Of a stretch of 64,000 nt of DNA, positions 1 through 8,563 are shown piece after piece; position 1 is the first letter of the stretch; each line of letters begins with the position of its first letter. Made by a program: the position numbers and the translations under genes. The notes beneath the pieces are model-generated. The model was not told the DNA's origin. It worked only from the letters and a program-made list of their open reading frames with translations, and did not search any database. This DNA comes from Faecalibacterium sp. HTF-F (GTDB lineage Bacteria > Bacillota > Clostridia > Oscillospirales > Ruminococcaceae), in assembly GCF_023347535.1 (NCBI RefSeq), contig NZ_CP094473.1:1054001-1118000 (forward strand). The letters run 5' to 3'.

Positions 1-132
1 ATCAAGCCCATAATCCCTAAGCGCATAGTAGGGCGGGCTTGTGACGCAACAGTGTACGCTTTCCTCTGGAAGCTCCCGCAAGGCATAGAGCGCGTCCCGG
101 TTGATGATGGTGTCAGTTTTCAGCCCGTTCAT
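1..132 (-). CDS. DNA methyltransferase, N-terminal part (cut by window edge)
   Basis: Forty-four codons are visible, starting at an ATG that overlaps the virB4 stop codon (ATGA). The peptide starts MNGLKTDTIINRDALYALRE and contains TSPPYYALRDYG. The TSPPY sequence is the catalytic motif IV of amino-methyltransferases (N4-cytosine or N6-adenine), which methylate DNA using S-adenosylmethionine. A methylase directly after virB4 is usual in Tn1549/CTn-type elements and may protect the incoming element from restriction. The rest of the gene lies left of the window, so target specificity cannot be judged. Confidence 0.8.
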   Translation of the reverse strand, partial: MNGLKTDTIINRDALYALRELPEESVHCCVTSPPYYALRDYGLD

Positions 133-2588
133 GCTTCGCCCACTTCCTCCGGCTTCGTCGTCATTACCCGGTAAAGCTCGGTGTCTTTCGGGAAGCGGTC
201 TACAAAGGGCAGCACCACGTTCCCGTAGAAGATAAGCCCCTCGCCCGCTTCGGTGTGGGTGACATATTTCATCTGCTGCGGGGAGATGTTGAGCTGCTTC
301 GCAAGGATAGCCCGGTCGCCCGCCGCCTGATTGAGCATGAGGACAAAATCAGAGTTTTCAAAGATATTCTCCACTTCGCGGGAAGCAAGCAAATCCTTGA
401 CATTCTGCGTAATGGCTGTGGGTATGCCGCCCCATTTTCTGAAACGCTTCCAGATTTCAACGGAATAGGCGGCGGTCTGTTCCTCTTTCAAGAGAAGATG
501 AAATTCGTCCATAAAATACCGGGTGGATTTCCTTTCTGCCCGGTTGACGGTGACGCGGTTCCATACCTGGTCCTGCACAATGAGCATACCTAACTTTTTG
601 AGCTGCTTCCCAAGCTGCTTGATGTCAAAGCAGACAAGGCGGTTGTTCAGCTCCACGTTGGTACGGTGGTTGAATACGTTAAGGCTCCCGGAAACATACA
701 GCTCCAACGCCGCCGCAATACGCGCCGCTTCCGGCTCCGGCTGCTTCAAAAGCTCGTTGTAGAGGTCGCCCAAGATAGGCATTTTCTCCGGGTCGGGGTC
801 TGCAAGGAAAGGGCGGTACACGTTCCTAACGGCGCGGTCAATGACGGTCTTATCGACGGGCTGCAAGCCCTCCTTGCCGCCTATGACAAGCTCGCAGAGG
901 GAGAGGATAAAGTCGGATTTCAGCGCAAGGGGGCTGTCGTCCTCGCTGTAATTGAGGTTAATATCCATAGGGTTCACATACTGGGGCTTCCCGTCAATGC
1001 CCTTGCCCGTAGGGGATAAGCGTATCACTTGCCCGTCAAGCCGCTGCACAAGGGAAAAATACTCTGCTTCCGGGTCGCAGATAATTATGTCGTCGTCGGT
1101 AATGAGGAAAGCGTTTGTCATTTCCCGTTTGGCGGCAAAGGATTTCCCGCTTCCCGGCGTACCCAAGATTAAGCCGTTGGGGTTCTTTAGCTGCTTGCGG
1201 TCGCAGAGTATCATGTTGTTACTAAGGGCGTTTAAGCCGTAGTACAAAGCCGCGCCCGTCTGGAAAAGCTCCTGTGTGATAAAGGGGATAAAGATAGCGG
1301 TGCTTGACGTGGTAAGCCCTCTTTGAATGGGGATAAGGTTCTCCCCAAGCGGTACAGAGGACATAAGCCCCGCTTCCTGTTGGTAGTCAAGGCGGGTTAA
1401 GGCGCAGTTGTTCTTCTGTGCAATGCCCGCCGCCGCGAATACGTCATTTTCCAGTTTCCGCTTCGTGTCCGCCATGTTCACCACAAGGAACGTCAAGAGG
1501 AACATTCTTTCATTCCGGCTCTGCAAGTCCTGTAAGAGATTCTTCGCTTCGCTGCCGAAAGTGGCAAGGTCGGACGGTATAATATCCATGTCATAGCCGC
1601 TGCGTACCGCTTTCTTCTGTTCCTCGATTTTCATTTTGTCAAGGTCGGTAATCTTGCGCTTGATTGTCTTTATGGCTTCGGTCTGGTCGATACTGTGGAT
1701 ATGCAGATTGACGATAACGCCCGTTTCCAAGTCCAGAATGTCAGATAAGATACGGTCGTTTAATTCCGGCGCAAGGATTTCAAGGAATGAAACCGCGCCG
1801 ATTTTGCGCCCCATGCGGAAATAACGCCCCTCGCCAAAACGGAAAGAGGACGGGGCGATAAAGTCCTTTGTGGAAAGCCCGGACGGGGCAAGCCATGAAA
1901 AATCAAAGGCAAACTGCCCGCCCTCCGGGTGGAAAATGCCATGCAGCATTTTAAGGCGTTCATAGCCTGTCATGGGGCGGGCAGACACGCCCAAGAGCTT
2001 AAAGTTGTTGAGTACGTCCGTTTCGATACGGGCAAGGCGGGATTTCGCCGCGCCCAGACTGTCGGCTTCAATGGCAAAGGTGATATATTTTGCTTTGACA
2101 AGCCCGTTGTTGCCCTTTGCAAGCTGGTTTTTCAGCATATCCCGGTATTCTGTGCGGATAGAATTGAAAGCGTCCTCCTGTGCCGGGATATTGACCGCCT
2201 TTTCCGCTTCGCCGCGCTGCGTCCCTTGATTGATGAAAGAAAGCTGCACCGAAACGGAAGCGTCAAAGTAGTTGAGGAAGTCGCACCAGTTCTCAAAAAT
2301 GGCGGTCTTGTCGTCTGCCTGTGCAAGCTGATAGTTAATATCTTCAAAGGCGACGGTCTTTGAGTATTTCCGTCCCGTAACCTTGCAGATACCGTCCGGG
2401 TACATCTGGATATAGGGGATTGTCTGCTGCGCGGTGTGGGCTTTCCCGTCGCCCTTTGCCTGTCTGATGATTTCCGCAATCTGCTTTTTCTCGGCGCGGG
2501 TGAGCTTGCGGGGCGGGTTAGGCTTTGTGCTTCCCGCCGCGCTGTTTCTTCGTGTTTCCTTTTGCAATCGCTGATACCTCCTTTTCAA
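129..2588 (-). CDS. VirB4-like conjugation ATPase
   Basis: This 819-residue protein is the cytoplasmic ATPase that powers the type IV secretion channel of the conjugative element. A Walker A motif, GTPGSGKS, lies near residue 476. Further on, YFMDEFHLLL is the Walker B region and AITQNVKDLL resembles the conserved sensor segment of VirB4/TraE proteins. The N-terminal half before the P-loop is the membrane/channel-interacting part typical of the family, and the length is usual for Gram-positive VirB4 homologues. The start lies 71 bases inside the upstream prgI-like gene, an overlap that points to translational coupling. The stop overlaps the methyltransferase start. Confidence 0.93.
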   Translation of the reverse strand: MKRRYQRLQKETRRNSAAGSTKPNPPRKLTRAEKKQIAEIIRQAKGDGKAHTAQQTIPYIQMYPDGICKVTGRKYSKTVAFEDINYQLAQADDKTAIFENWCDFLNYFDASVSVQLSFINQGTQRGEAEKAVNIPAQEDAFNSIRTEYRDMLKNQLAKGNNGLVKAKYITFAIEADSLGAAKSRLARIETDVLNNFKLLGVSARPMTGYERLKMLHGIFHPEGGQFAFDFSWLAPSGLSTKDFIAPSSFRFGEGRYFRMGRKIGAVSFLEILAPELNDRILSDILDLETGVIVNLHIHSIDQTEAIKTIKRKITDLDKMKIEEQKKAVRSGYDMDIIPSDLATFGSEAKNLLQDLQSRNERMFLLTFLVVNMADTKRKLENDVFAAAGIAQKNNCALTRLDYQQEAGLMSSVPLGENLIPIQRGLTTSSTAIFIPFITQELFQTGAALYYGLNALSNNMILCDRKQLKNPNGLILGTPGSGKSFAAKREMTNAFLITDDDIIICDPEAEYFSLVQRLDGQVIRLSPTGKGIDGKPQYVNPMDINLNYSEDDSPLALKSDFILSLCELVIGGKEGLQPVDKTVIDRAVRNVYRPFLADPDPEKMPILGDLYNELLKQPEPEAARIAAALELYVSGSLNVFNHRTNVELNNRLVCFDIKQLGKQLKKLGMLIVQDQVWNRVTVNRAERKSTRYFMDEFHLLLKEEQTAAYSVEIWKRFRKWGGIPTAITQNVKDLLASREVENIFENSDFVLMLNQAAGDRAILAKQLNISPQQMKYVTHTEAGEGLIFYGNVVLPFVDRFPKDTELYRVMTTKPEEVGEA

Positions 2589-2919
2589 GTTTTCTCTGCC
2601 GTTCTAAGACGGAATAAAAGTTGTCTGTCCTGTATGGTCGTTCTTTGGGGGCTATGAATTTTGTCCGTATGATGTTCTTCACCACCACTTCAAGGGGCTG
2701 TCCATGCTTCTCATACATGGCAAAGAGGAAACAGGGCAGCATGACGGCAATCATAGCCATAGACGCAAGGCTTGTGCCTGTGCTGTCTTTGAGCAGAAAG
2801 AAAAGCGGCAAGCCGAACAGGAGAGCCGCCGCAAAACATACAATCTGCCGTTTGGTAAGGTTGAAAGCTACTTTTGTCTTGACTTTGGATAAGTCTTTGG
2901 GTACGGGTACATACGCCAA
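2518..2919 (-). CDS. PrgI-family conjugation membrane protein
   Basis: This 133-residue protein starts MAYVPVPKDLSKVKTKVAFN, the signature opening of PrgI-family proteins. Two hydrophobic segments follow, around residues 28-45 and 50-68, and then a basic cytoplasmic tail with RPYRTDNFYSVLERQ. PrgI proteins partner VirB4 at the inner face of the mating channel, like VirB3. An AAAGGAGG-type ribosome site sits just upstream. The 3' end overlaps virB4. Confidence 0.9.
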   Translation of the reverse strand: MAYVPVPKDLSKVKTKVAFNLTKRQIVCFAAALLFGLPLFFLLKDSTGTSLASMAMIAVMLPCFLFAMYEKHGQPLEVVVKNIIRTKFIAPKERPYRTDNFYSVLERQRKLEKEVSAIAKGNTKKQRGGKHKA

Positions 2920-3096
2920 GTGAAAACCTCCTTTCTCTGGGTTTGGTGTTGCTGTAATTTTCCATAAGGGTAATCAAGGCAAAGGTCAATCTATGCCCTT
3001 TGCCCGCCCGTATTATATGGGGGTTATCCGCGTCAAGGTCGGGTCGTATTTTCGCCGCTTCGCTCTGAAAATCTCCACCCTGCCCTTGACACGCCG

Positions 3097-3966
3097 CTAA
3101 TGCGCGGAGAATATCGACTTCGCCAGTGCGCCGGATTTGAACAGGGAGAAACAGAGGATAACGGTATAGGCTGCAAGGGAGAATATCGCGCTGTGCAGAT
3201 TGTCCGCTATTATCATGTTGTTTACCAGAACCGCGTAAATGCCGACGCATATCATAATGAGGAAGCCTTGAAAACCGATAGCGAACAGGGATTTTAGGTA
3301 GTTGTTTCCTATCTGCCCCCATTCCCGGTTCGTCATAGTTGCAAACGGGATAGGCGATACCGAACAGTAAAGGTAAATTTCTATCATGCGCCCGTAGAGG
3401 ATAACGGTTATCAGTACGGACATGATTTTCATGCACAAGCTCACAAGGCTTGTTTCCATGACAAGTAAGAGCAGTTCGGGGATTTCCATAGCGTCAAGCC
3501 CGCTCTGCATGGAAGCAAGGGCGGCGGCAACATCAATCTCTGTGCTGCCGCCGATTACCCCCGCCGCGCCGGAAACAACGTGCTGCGCCATATCGAACAC
3601 CGCCATAGTAATGTCAAAGGTGTGCGTCACAAGGTAGACTGCCACAAACGCCTTGAACACCCACTTGAAGAACATGGAAGTGTCAACGTCGTGCATATTG
3701 TTCTTTTCCGTTACCATGCTGATAAGCTCATAGCATAGGACGTAGGTAATGACAAGCCCCGCAATGGGTACGATTACATTTTCACTAAGGGTCTGTATCA
3801 TGGAGAATATATTTGCGTTCCACCCTTGCGGGGTCTGCCCTACCTCTGCGGCGATAGTGCCGACTTTTTCGTTTACGTCCCCGAACATAGTTGACAGATT
3901 ACCGTTTATGGCTCCTATGAGGATTTCCTTTATCCATTCGTTAATCGCGTCAAGTATGCTCTGCAT
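3097..3966 (-). CDS. TrbL/VirB6-like conjugation channel protein
   Basis: This 289-residue protein is very hydrophobic, with about six membrane segments after an amphipathic N-terminus. It starts MQSILDAINEWIKEILIGAI, and a middle segment reads SPIPFATMTNREWGQIGNNY, which is typical of the VirB6/TrbL-like proteins of Tn1549/CTn elements. These form the inner-membrane part of the type IV secretion channel. It sits between the Maff2-like gene and prgI, the conserved order of this module. The 177 bases between it and prgI contain no ORF I can support. Confidence 0.87.
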   Translation of the reverse strand: MQSILDAINEWIKEILIGAINGNLSTMFGDVNEKVGTIAAEVGQTPQGWNANIFSMIQTLSENVIVPIAGLVITYVLCYELISMVTEKNNMHDVDTSMFFKWVFKAFVAVYLVTHTFDITMAVFDMAQHVVSGAAGVIGGSTEIDVAAALASMQSGLDAMEIPELLLLVMETSLVSLCMKIMSVLITVILYGRMIEIYLYCSVSPIPFATMTNREWGQIGNNYLKSLFAIGFQGFLIMICVGIYAVLVNNMIIADNLHSAIFSLAAYTVILCFSLFKSGALAKSIFSAH

Positions 3967-3985
3967 AAGCCTTTACCCGCGCTTC

Positions 3986-4201
3986 TTAACCGAACAAGCC
4001 GGAAAGCAGCGGTACAAGGGTCATGCCGATAAGGGCAACGCCGCCGCCCGCCATAAGCTGCTTCATGCCCTGGCTCTTTGCGCCCGGATTGTCATTGCCG
4101 TAGCCCTCCATCAGATTGATTACGCCCCAGATACCAAGCCCGGCTCCAAGTGCTACAACAAGGGTCTGCAAAACGTCTACTGCGCTATTGAAAAATGCCA
4201 T
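3986..4201 (-). CDS. Maff2-family small membrane protein
   Basis: The protein has 71 residues and two hydrophobic helices. It starts MAFFNSAVDVLQTLVVALGA and ends in a glycine-rich helix (MAGGGVALIGMTLVPLLSGL). This matches the Maff2 family, small pilin/VirB2-like proteins found next to TrbL in Gram-positive ICEs. I chose the ATG at 4201 because GAAAGGA lies at a good distance before it. An upstream in-frame start would add 13 basic residues and has no ribosome site. Confidence 0.87.
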   Translation of the reverse strand: MAFFNSAVDVLQTLVVALGAGLGIWGVINLMEGYGNDNPGAKSQGMKQLMAGGGVALIGMTLVPLLSGLFG

Positions 4202-4612
4202 AAATATATCCTTTCTGCCGCGTCTGCGGCTGTCCGGCAAGCGGACAAAAGGCGGTCAGCGTATGGTCGCCGCCGCACAAAAAAACCGCCCTCTGGTAAA
4301 GGCGGCTGTCCCCGCGCTGCGTAAGTTCTGCGGCGCGGCGGTATTCAGTTGTAAGGGGTGCGGCTCCTGCCGCTGTGTACTGCGCCGGAAAGTGGGGGCG
4401 CGTATCATGTAGCCGGTATGGATAGATGTGATTGCTTCAATCGCTCCTTTCTGTGTTCCGCTGTGCTGCCGGACGTTTTTTTCAGACTTGCGGGAAGTGA
4501 ATAGCTTGCGTAGCAAGGTGTTCGCTTCCCGCAAGTTCACAAAGGGGTAGCTGCCGCAAGGCAGCGTAGGGGAAGTGTAGCTTCCCCTGTCCCCCGGCGG
4601 TCTGCCATGCTG
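4202..4612. other. 411-base spacer inside the transfer operon, no supported gene
   Basis: The stretch between the Maff2-like gene and the small gene after virD4 holds only overlapping ORFs of low-complexity, Arg/Thr/Ala-rich composition. None has a good ribosome site or recognisable family. It contains several short GC-rich inverted repeats, for example around 4495-4545 where the motif CGCTTCCCGCAAG and its near complement recur. These could be RNA processing or termination structures that tune pilin expression, but this is inference. Confidence 0.4.
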
Positions 4613-4783
4613 TCACTGTTGCGGGATAAGCCCCCGGCGCGTGACATACTCCGTTGCAAAACGGCGGTGTTCCGCTTCCTTTTCCCGCCAATACTCCCAT
4701 AATGCAGCGTCGGCGGCTTCCGCAACATTCATTAAAAACCGTTCAAGCTGCTTTTGTTTTTCCTCTGCGCTACGTTTCCTCAT
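4613..4783 (-). CDS. Small conserved ICE protein after virD4
   Basis: This 56-residue charged, helical protein starts MRKRSAEEKQKQLERFLMNV and ends RRGLIPQQ. The start codon lies 14 bases inside the end of virD4, which suggests translational coupling. Its position and compact charged helix match small conserved proteins of unknown function that follow the coupling protein in this ICE family. No catalytic motif is visible. Confidence 0.6.
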   Translation of the reverse strand: MRKRSAEEKQKQLERFLMNVAEAADAALWEYWREKEAEHRRFATEYVTRRGLIPQQ

Positions 4784-6578
4784 GGTCTGCGTCCTCCTGT
4801 AAGTCTGCCGCGTCAAGCTCGTAATAGTCAAAAACCTCGTCGGGCTTGACAATGGCGGGGCGGCGTTTAAGGTGCTTTTCCATGTCAAAGGCGTTCTTCG
4901 GGTCTGCGTCGGACAGGTACTTGTATTTCGGGTGCTTCGTTATGTCGAATTTGTCCGAAAAGAACGGGCGCACCCCGCGTAGCTGCAAGATACATTTCCC
5001 TCCGTCCATGACTGCAATTTCATCTTCCGTCATAAGCTGCTTTCCCAATTTCTGATAGTTCAGCCCATGCGAAAGCTCCCGCCCCCTTGTTTCGGACGTG
5101 TTAAAGCTGTCTATCGTTTCTTTTCCTAAAATTTCCGATATTTCTTTAAGGGTGGTTTTCTCCTTGCCGCCCAAGAAAAGCGTGGTGTCGCAGTTGCCGA
5201 CTATGGTATCGGCGTTGTCTTTGTAAATGGCTTTTAGCTGTGACTGGCTCTGCAAGATGATTGACGCGGATATTTCCCGGCTCCGTATCGTTGCAATGAG
5301 CTTTTCAAACTTTGGTATCTGCCCGATATTCGCAAATTCATCAAGTAAGCACCTAACATGGACGGGAAGCCGCCCGCCGTATTCATCATCTGCCTTGTCA
5401 CAAAGCAAGTTGAATAGCTGTGTGTAAAGGATTGAAACGACAAAGTTAAAAGTGTCGTCGGTGTCGCTGATGATGACGAAAAGGGCGGTCTTTCTGTCGC
5501 CTATGGTGTCAAGCTCCATTTCGTCGGTTTCCATAAGCTCCCGCAGCTCCTTAATGTCGAATGGGGCTAACCTCGCGCCGCATGAGATAAGTATGCTTTT
5601 TGCGGTCTTGCCCGCCGCAAGTTTGTATTTTTTGTACTGCTTGACTGCAAAATGTTCCGGGTCTTTTTCTTCCAGACGTTCAAACATGAGGTCAACCGGG
5701 TTCTGGAAATCCTCGTCGTCCTCGCGGGCTTCCGACGCATTTATCATCTCAAGCAGCGTCGTGAAGTTCTTCTCGTCCTCCGGGGCTTCATACCAGATGT
5801 AGCCGATTAGCGCGGTGTAGTAGAGCTTTTCCGCTTTCACCCAGAAATCCTCGCCGGATTTTTCCCCGTCGCCTTTGGTGTTGGCGATAATGGTATTGAC
5901 TAACTTCAAAATGTCCTTTTCGCTCCGCAGATAGGCAAAGGGATTGTATTTCATGGATTTTTTGAAGTTAATCGTATTTAGCACTTTGATACGGTATTTG
6001 TACCGCTGTAACATTTTCCCGGTTTCCAAAATCAGTGTTCCTTTCGGGTCAGTGACGATATACGACGTTGGAAAATCCTTTGACGTACATTGCATGAGCG
6101 ACGGTTTCACAAAGAACCGGGTCTTGCCGCTGCCGGAACCGCCGATTACAAGGATATTTTTGTTTCTTGCGTATTTCGGCTGCTTCGGGCGGCTGTTCAT
6201 GGTGAGCCGTTCCGTCTGCGTTAAGGGGATATTGTTCTCAAATACCGGGTCGGTGTACGGCTTTATGTCGTCAGCCCCGCCCCAACGCGCCGAACCGTAT
6301 TCTGTCCCGCGGCGGTATTTCTTCGCGTTCTTGCCTTTGGTGTAGATAATCAGCCGGACAATGACCGCCCCCGCAATGCCTAAAGCTAAGTCTGCCGGGT
6401 GGAAGCTCGGCGCGATACTGGAAAAGGCGGCGGTAAAACCGTCCCCAAGATGTAGCAGCTTTGCGCTTGCGTCCGCGCCGGGGGAGAGCCGGACAGCCGC
6501 GCCCACTTTATCAAAGAGCCAGACAAAGAGCAGATACGGGAGATTTAGGATAAGCAGCTTCTTGATTTCCGGCTTCAT
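4770..6578 (-). CDS. VirD4/TraG-type coupling protein
   Basis: This 602-residue ATPase links the relaxosome to the mating channel. Two N-terminal hydrophobic regions (residues about 7-22 and 62-79) anchor it in the membrane. The GTEYGSARWG motif (about 91-100), common to TraG proteins, is followed by the Walker A motif GGSGSGKT (146-153). Farther on, VRCLLDEFANIGQIP is the Walker B/DEFAN signature, and SIILQSQSQLKAIY is the conserved glutamine motif. Length and motif order are complete. The start overlaps the pcfB stop by ATGA. Confidence 0.95.
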   Translation of the reverse strand: MKPEIKKLLILNLPYLLFVWLFDKVGAAVRLSPGADASAKLLHLGDGFTAAFSSIAPSFHPADLALGIAGAVIVRLIIYTKGKNAKKYRRGTEYGSARWGGADDIKPYTDPVFENNIPLTQTERLTMNSRPKQPKYARNKNILVIGGSGSGKTRFFVKPSLMQCTSKDFPTSYIVTDPKGTLILETGKMLQRYKYRIKVLNTINFKKSMKYNPFAYLRSEKDILKLVNTIIANTKGDGEKSGEDFWVKAEKLYYTALIGYIWYEAPEDEKNFTTLLEMINASEAREDDEDFQNPVDLMFERLEEKDPEHFAVKQYKKYKLAAGKTAKSILISCGARLAPFDIKELRELMETDEMELDTIGDRKTALFVIISDTDDTFNFVVSILYTQLFNLLCDKADDEYGGRLPVHVRCLLDEFANIGQIPKFEKLIATIRSREISASIILQSQSQLKAIYKDNADTIVGNCDTTLFLGGKEKTTLKEISEILGKETIDSFNTSETRGRELSHGLNYQKLGKQLMTEDEIAVMDGGKCILQLRGVRPFFSDKFDITKHPKYKYLSDADPKNAFDMEKHLKRRPAIVKPDEVFDYYELDAADLQEDADHEET

Positions 6579-7051
6579 AGCGATACCTCCCTGTCCTTGT
6601 TCTTGACCTTTGCCCGTTCCGCGTTTCTGCCCTGTGCAGCTTCTTTGAGGGTAGAGAGCAGCTTTCGGATTGAGGGCTTTTTCTCCTGTGTCAGCTTTTT
6701 TGCGGAAAATTCCTTAAAGGCTGCGGTCAGTACGTCCGCGTCCCGCCCCTTGAAGAAAACCAGATAGCGGGGCGGGCTTTCCGTCGCGTCCTTTTTCAGC
6801 GCAAAGTCGATACCGTACTTTTTCGCCGTACTCTCAAAGGCTTTGATATTGCCCTCGGTAATCTCAATGTTGGAAACGCCCGCGTTCTGCTTCATAAGCT
6901 GCTTTAAGCTCTGCTTGCCCTGTGGCGGTTTTGCAAGCTGCTTTTTGCCCTTTGACAGTATGGCTTTCATTGCCTTTTGGAGCGTCTGCGCGGTCAGCTT
7001 CCCGGTCTTGATGTAAAGGGCTATGGTCTTTTCGTTTACTTCGTCCTGCAA
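6575..7051 (-). CDS. PcfB-like protein (DUF3801)
   Basis: This 158-residue basic protein starts MQDEVNEKTIALYIKTGKLT, typical of PcfB/DUF3801 proteins. The core reads FALKKDATESPPRYLVFFKG, a mixed alpha/beta segment, and is followed by a Lys-rich tail. In pCF10, PcfB is an accessory factor that brings the relaxase complex to the coupling protein. The gene directly precedes virD4 with a four-base overlap, fitting that role. Confidence 0.87.
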   Translation of the reverse strand: MQDEVNEKTIALYIKTGKLTAQTLQKAMKAILSKGKKQLAKPPQGKQSLKQLMKQNAGVSNIEITEGNIKAFESTAKKYGIDFALKKDATESPPRYLVFFKGRDADVLTAAFKEFSAKKLTQEKKPSIRKLLSTLKEAAQGRNAERAKVKNKDREVSL

Positions 7052-7092
7052 TTTGTCGCGTCCTCCTTTCGCGTTTCTTTATGGGGCGGCGG

Positions 7093-7314
7093 TCAGATAC
7101 GCACCCGCAGCCCGTTCAAGTCCTCGGCTCTGATACCCACAAGATACCAGTTGTCGCCGTACTCAATCCGGGTCGGCTTCCACTTGCCCCGCACGAATAC
7201 GTCAAAGCACTCGCCGCAATGCAAGCCCCCGTAGTAGCTGTTTAAGTCAAAGCGGATGTCGTAACGGTCGGTGCGCTCGTCAAATACCAATGCTCCTGTC
7301 ATTTTCTGTGCCAT
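7093..7314 (-). CDS. DUF5348-like small protein
   Basis: The 73-residue protein starts MAQKMTGALVFDERTDRYDI and contains LHCGECFDVFVRGKW and GDNWYLVGI, the compact beta-strand pattern of DUF5348 proteins found in conjugative elements. A GGAGG ribosome site lies a few bases before the ATG at 7314. Longer in-frame starts reach into the preceding gene and are unlikely. Function unknown. Confidence 0.75.
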   Translation of the reverse strand: MAQKMTGALVFDERTDRYDIRFDLNSYYGGLHCGECFDVFVRGKWKPTRIEYGDNWYLVGIRAEDLNGLRVRI

Positions 7315-7345
7315 AATAAAATCCTCCTTTTGTGGTTGTGGGTGG

Positions 7346-8329
7346 TTACAGGCTTTCGCCCTCATTGCATGAATAATAGTCCGGGTCGCCGTACTGCGGC
7401 TTTTTCGGTGACAGTGCGCCGCTTGCCATGTCATGGGCGACAAGGGAAGTGTAGTAGTTGCCGATTGTGGACGGGGCGTTGAAAAGGGCGGCTTTCAGAT
7501 ATTGCTTGATGTTGCGGATTTTGGTTGTGTTCTCCCGCATACAGTCAAGCACAAAGCGGATATGCTCGCCGTCTAGTTTCATAAACTTTGACTTCACAAG
7601 CTCTGCCGGGTAGTCGTCCCCCGCAATCCGTACCCGCTTTCTGGCGGTGCATACGGTTTCAAGCATGAGGTCTACAATCTCGTCCAGCCTGTCACTGTCA
7701 AACTTCATGTCCTGTTTGAGAATGTGGTAGTCGATATTGTCCTTGATGATTTCCCGGTATATATCAACTGCGCTCTGTGCTGCCGCTTCCGTTCCTTTCC
7801 GTTCCGGCGGCGCAGCCGCTTCTCTGCAAGGAGAGGGGTTAGGGGAAAGGATAGGAATGGAATGGGTACTTGATAAATCTGTATTTGATTTTTCTTTTTT
7901 TGGTAAGTCAGTTCTTTGTATATCTTTATTTAATTGCGTTGGATTTTCCAACGTAGGTTTTTCCAATGTTGGTTTTTCCTGCATTGGATTATCCAATGTT
8001 GGATTTTCCAATGTAGGTAAATCCGGCGTAGGCGGCTGCGGCTGCTCGAATATCACATAGTCCGCGCCCCGCAAGCGTCCTTTCTCGTCGCGCTCCCTTG
8101 AACGGACGATATACCCGGCGCGTTCAAGTTCCTTAATGGCTTCGCGGATAGCGTCTATCTTCTCCCGGTTGATAAGGGATAAGCCTTTCAAGGTGTAGTC
8201 CCAATCTTCGGGGAGTGACAGCATTTGCGACAACAGCCCCTTTGCCTTTAGGGAAAGCTCCTTGTTGCGTAGGTGGTGGTTGCTCATTACGGTATAGCCC
8301 TTGTTTCGTTCCACTCTGAAAACTGCCAT
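7346..8329 (-). CDS. Replication initiator/helix-turn-helix protein (DUF6017-like)
   Basis: This 327-residue protein has an N-terminal winged-helix region (about residues 1-90, MAVFRVERNKGYTVMSNHHL onward, with GLSLINREKIDAIREAIKEL). A proline-rich linker of pentapeptide repeats follows (about 102-132), then a helical C-terminal domain with KAALFNAPSTIGNYYTSLVA. This architecture matches the replication-initiator-like proteins at one end of Tn1549/CTn-type ICEs, which may support replication of the circular form. It is the last ICE gene before the junction with the recombinase array, as expected for an ICE terminus. Confidence 0.8.
   Translation of the reverse strand: MAVFRVERNKGYTVMSNHHLRNKELSLKAKGLLSQMLSLPEDWDYTLKGLSLINREKIDAIREAIKELERAGYIVRSRERDEKGRLRGADYVIFEQPQPPTPDLPTLENPTLDNPMQEKPTLEKPTLENPTQLNKDIQRTDLPKKEKSNTDLSSTHSIPILSPNPSPCREAAAPPERKGTEAAAQSAVDIYREIIKDNIDYHILKQDMKFDSDRLDEIVDLMLETVCTARKRVRIAGDDYPAELVKSKFMKLDGEHIRFVLDCMRENTTKIRNIKQYLKAALFNAPSTIGNYYTSLVAHDMASGALSPKKPQYGDPDYYSCNEGESL
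7934..8026 (-). repeat. 15-bp tandem repeats encoding a Pro-Thr-Leu-Glu-Asn/Lys linker
   Basis: About six imperfect copies of a 15-base unit, GTTGGATTTTCCAAT-like on the plus strand, encode PTLEN, PTLDN, PMQEK, PTLEK, PTLEN and PTQLN in the linker of the initiator-like protein. Such units can vary in number by slippage and would change the distance between its two domains. Confidence 0.8.
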
Positions 8330-8354
8330 AGTTCATAGCTCCTTTGCTTTGGAT

Positions 8355-8470
8355 TTGTTACGCAGTAGAAGCGCGGTTTCGGGGGATAAGGTATAAATCC
8401 CTTTCCGCGCCAGATACGCGCCCGGAAAACCGCTTGTAGCAAGGCTTTTTCTGCCCCTACTGCGTAACAA
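8355..8470. repeat. 14-bp perfect inverted repeat with 88-base spacing near the ICE end
   Basis: TTGTTACGCAGTAG (8355-8368) is repeated in reverse complement as CTACTGCGTAACAA (8457-8470). It lies between the replication initiator gene and the recombinase array. It could be a regulator operator, part of an origin, or accessory sites for the element's excision machinery. No ORF with a ribosome site occupies the interval. Confidence 0.6.
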
Positions 8471-8482
8471 AGGGCATGAAAA

Positions 8483-8528
8483 AAGCGGCGTTCCTGTTCT
8501 CCCATGTAGAGAGTAAGAAACGCCGCTT
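8483..8528. terminator. Hairpin at the ICE/recombinase junction
   Basis: AAGCGGCGTT (8483-8492) pairs with AACGCCGCTT (8519-8528). The plus-strand sequence after it is T-rich (CAGTTTTTAG), but the loop of 26 bases is long, so this is a weak terminator or a structural element of the ICE end. Confidence 0.4.
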
Positions 8529-8563
8529 CTGCGTCGTATTCAGTTTTTAGTACAATACCCTGC

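Noticed and set aside
2711..3436. Minus-strand frame running through the spacer between prgI and the TrbL-like gene
   Set aside because: It mostly overlaps both real genes in another frame; the spacer part alone has no start with a ribosome site.
8287..8505. 72-codon minus-strand ORF before the ICE initiator
   Set aside because: Overlaps the initiator start and spans the 14-bp inverted repeat; no good ribosome site. More likely regulatory DNA.
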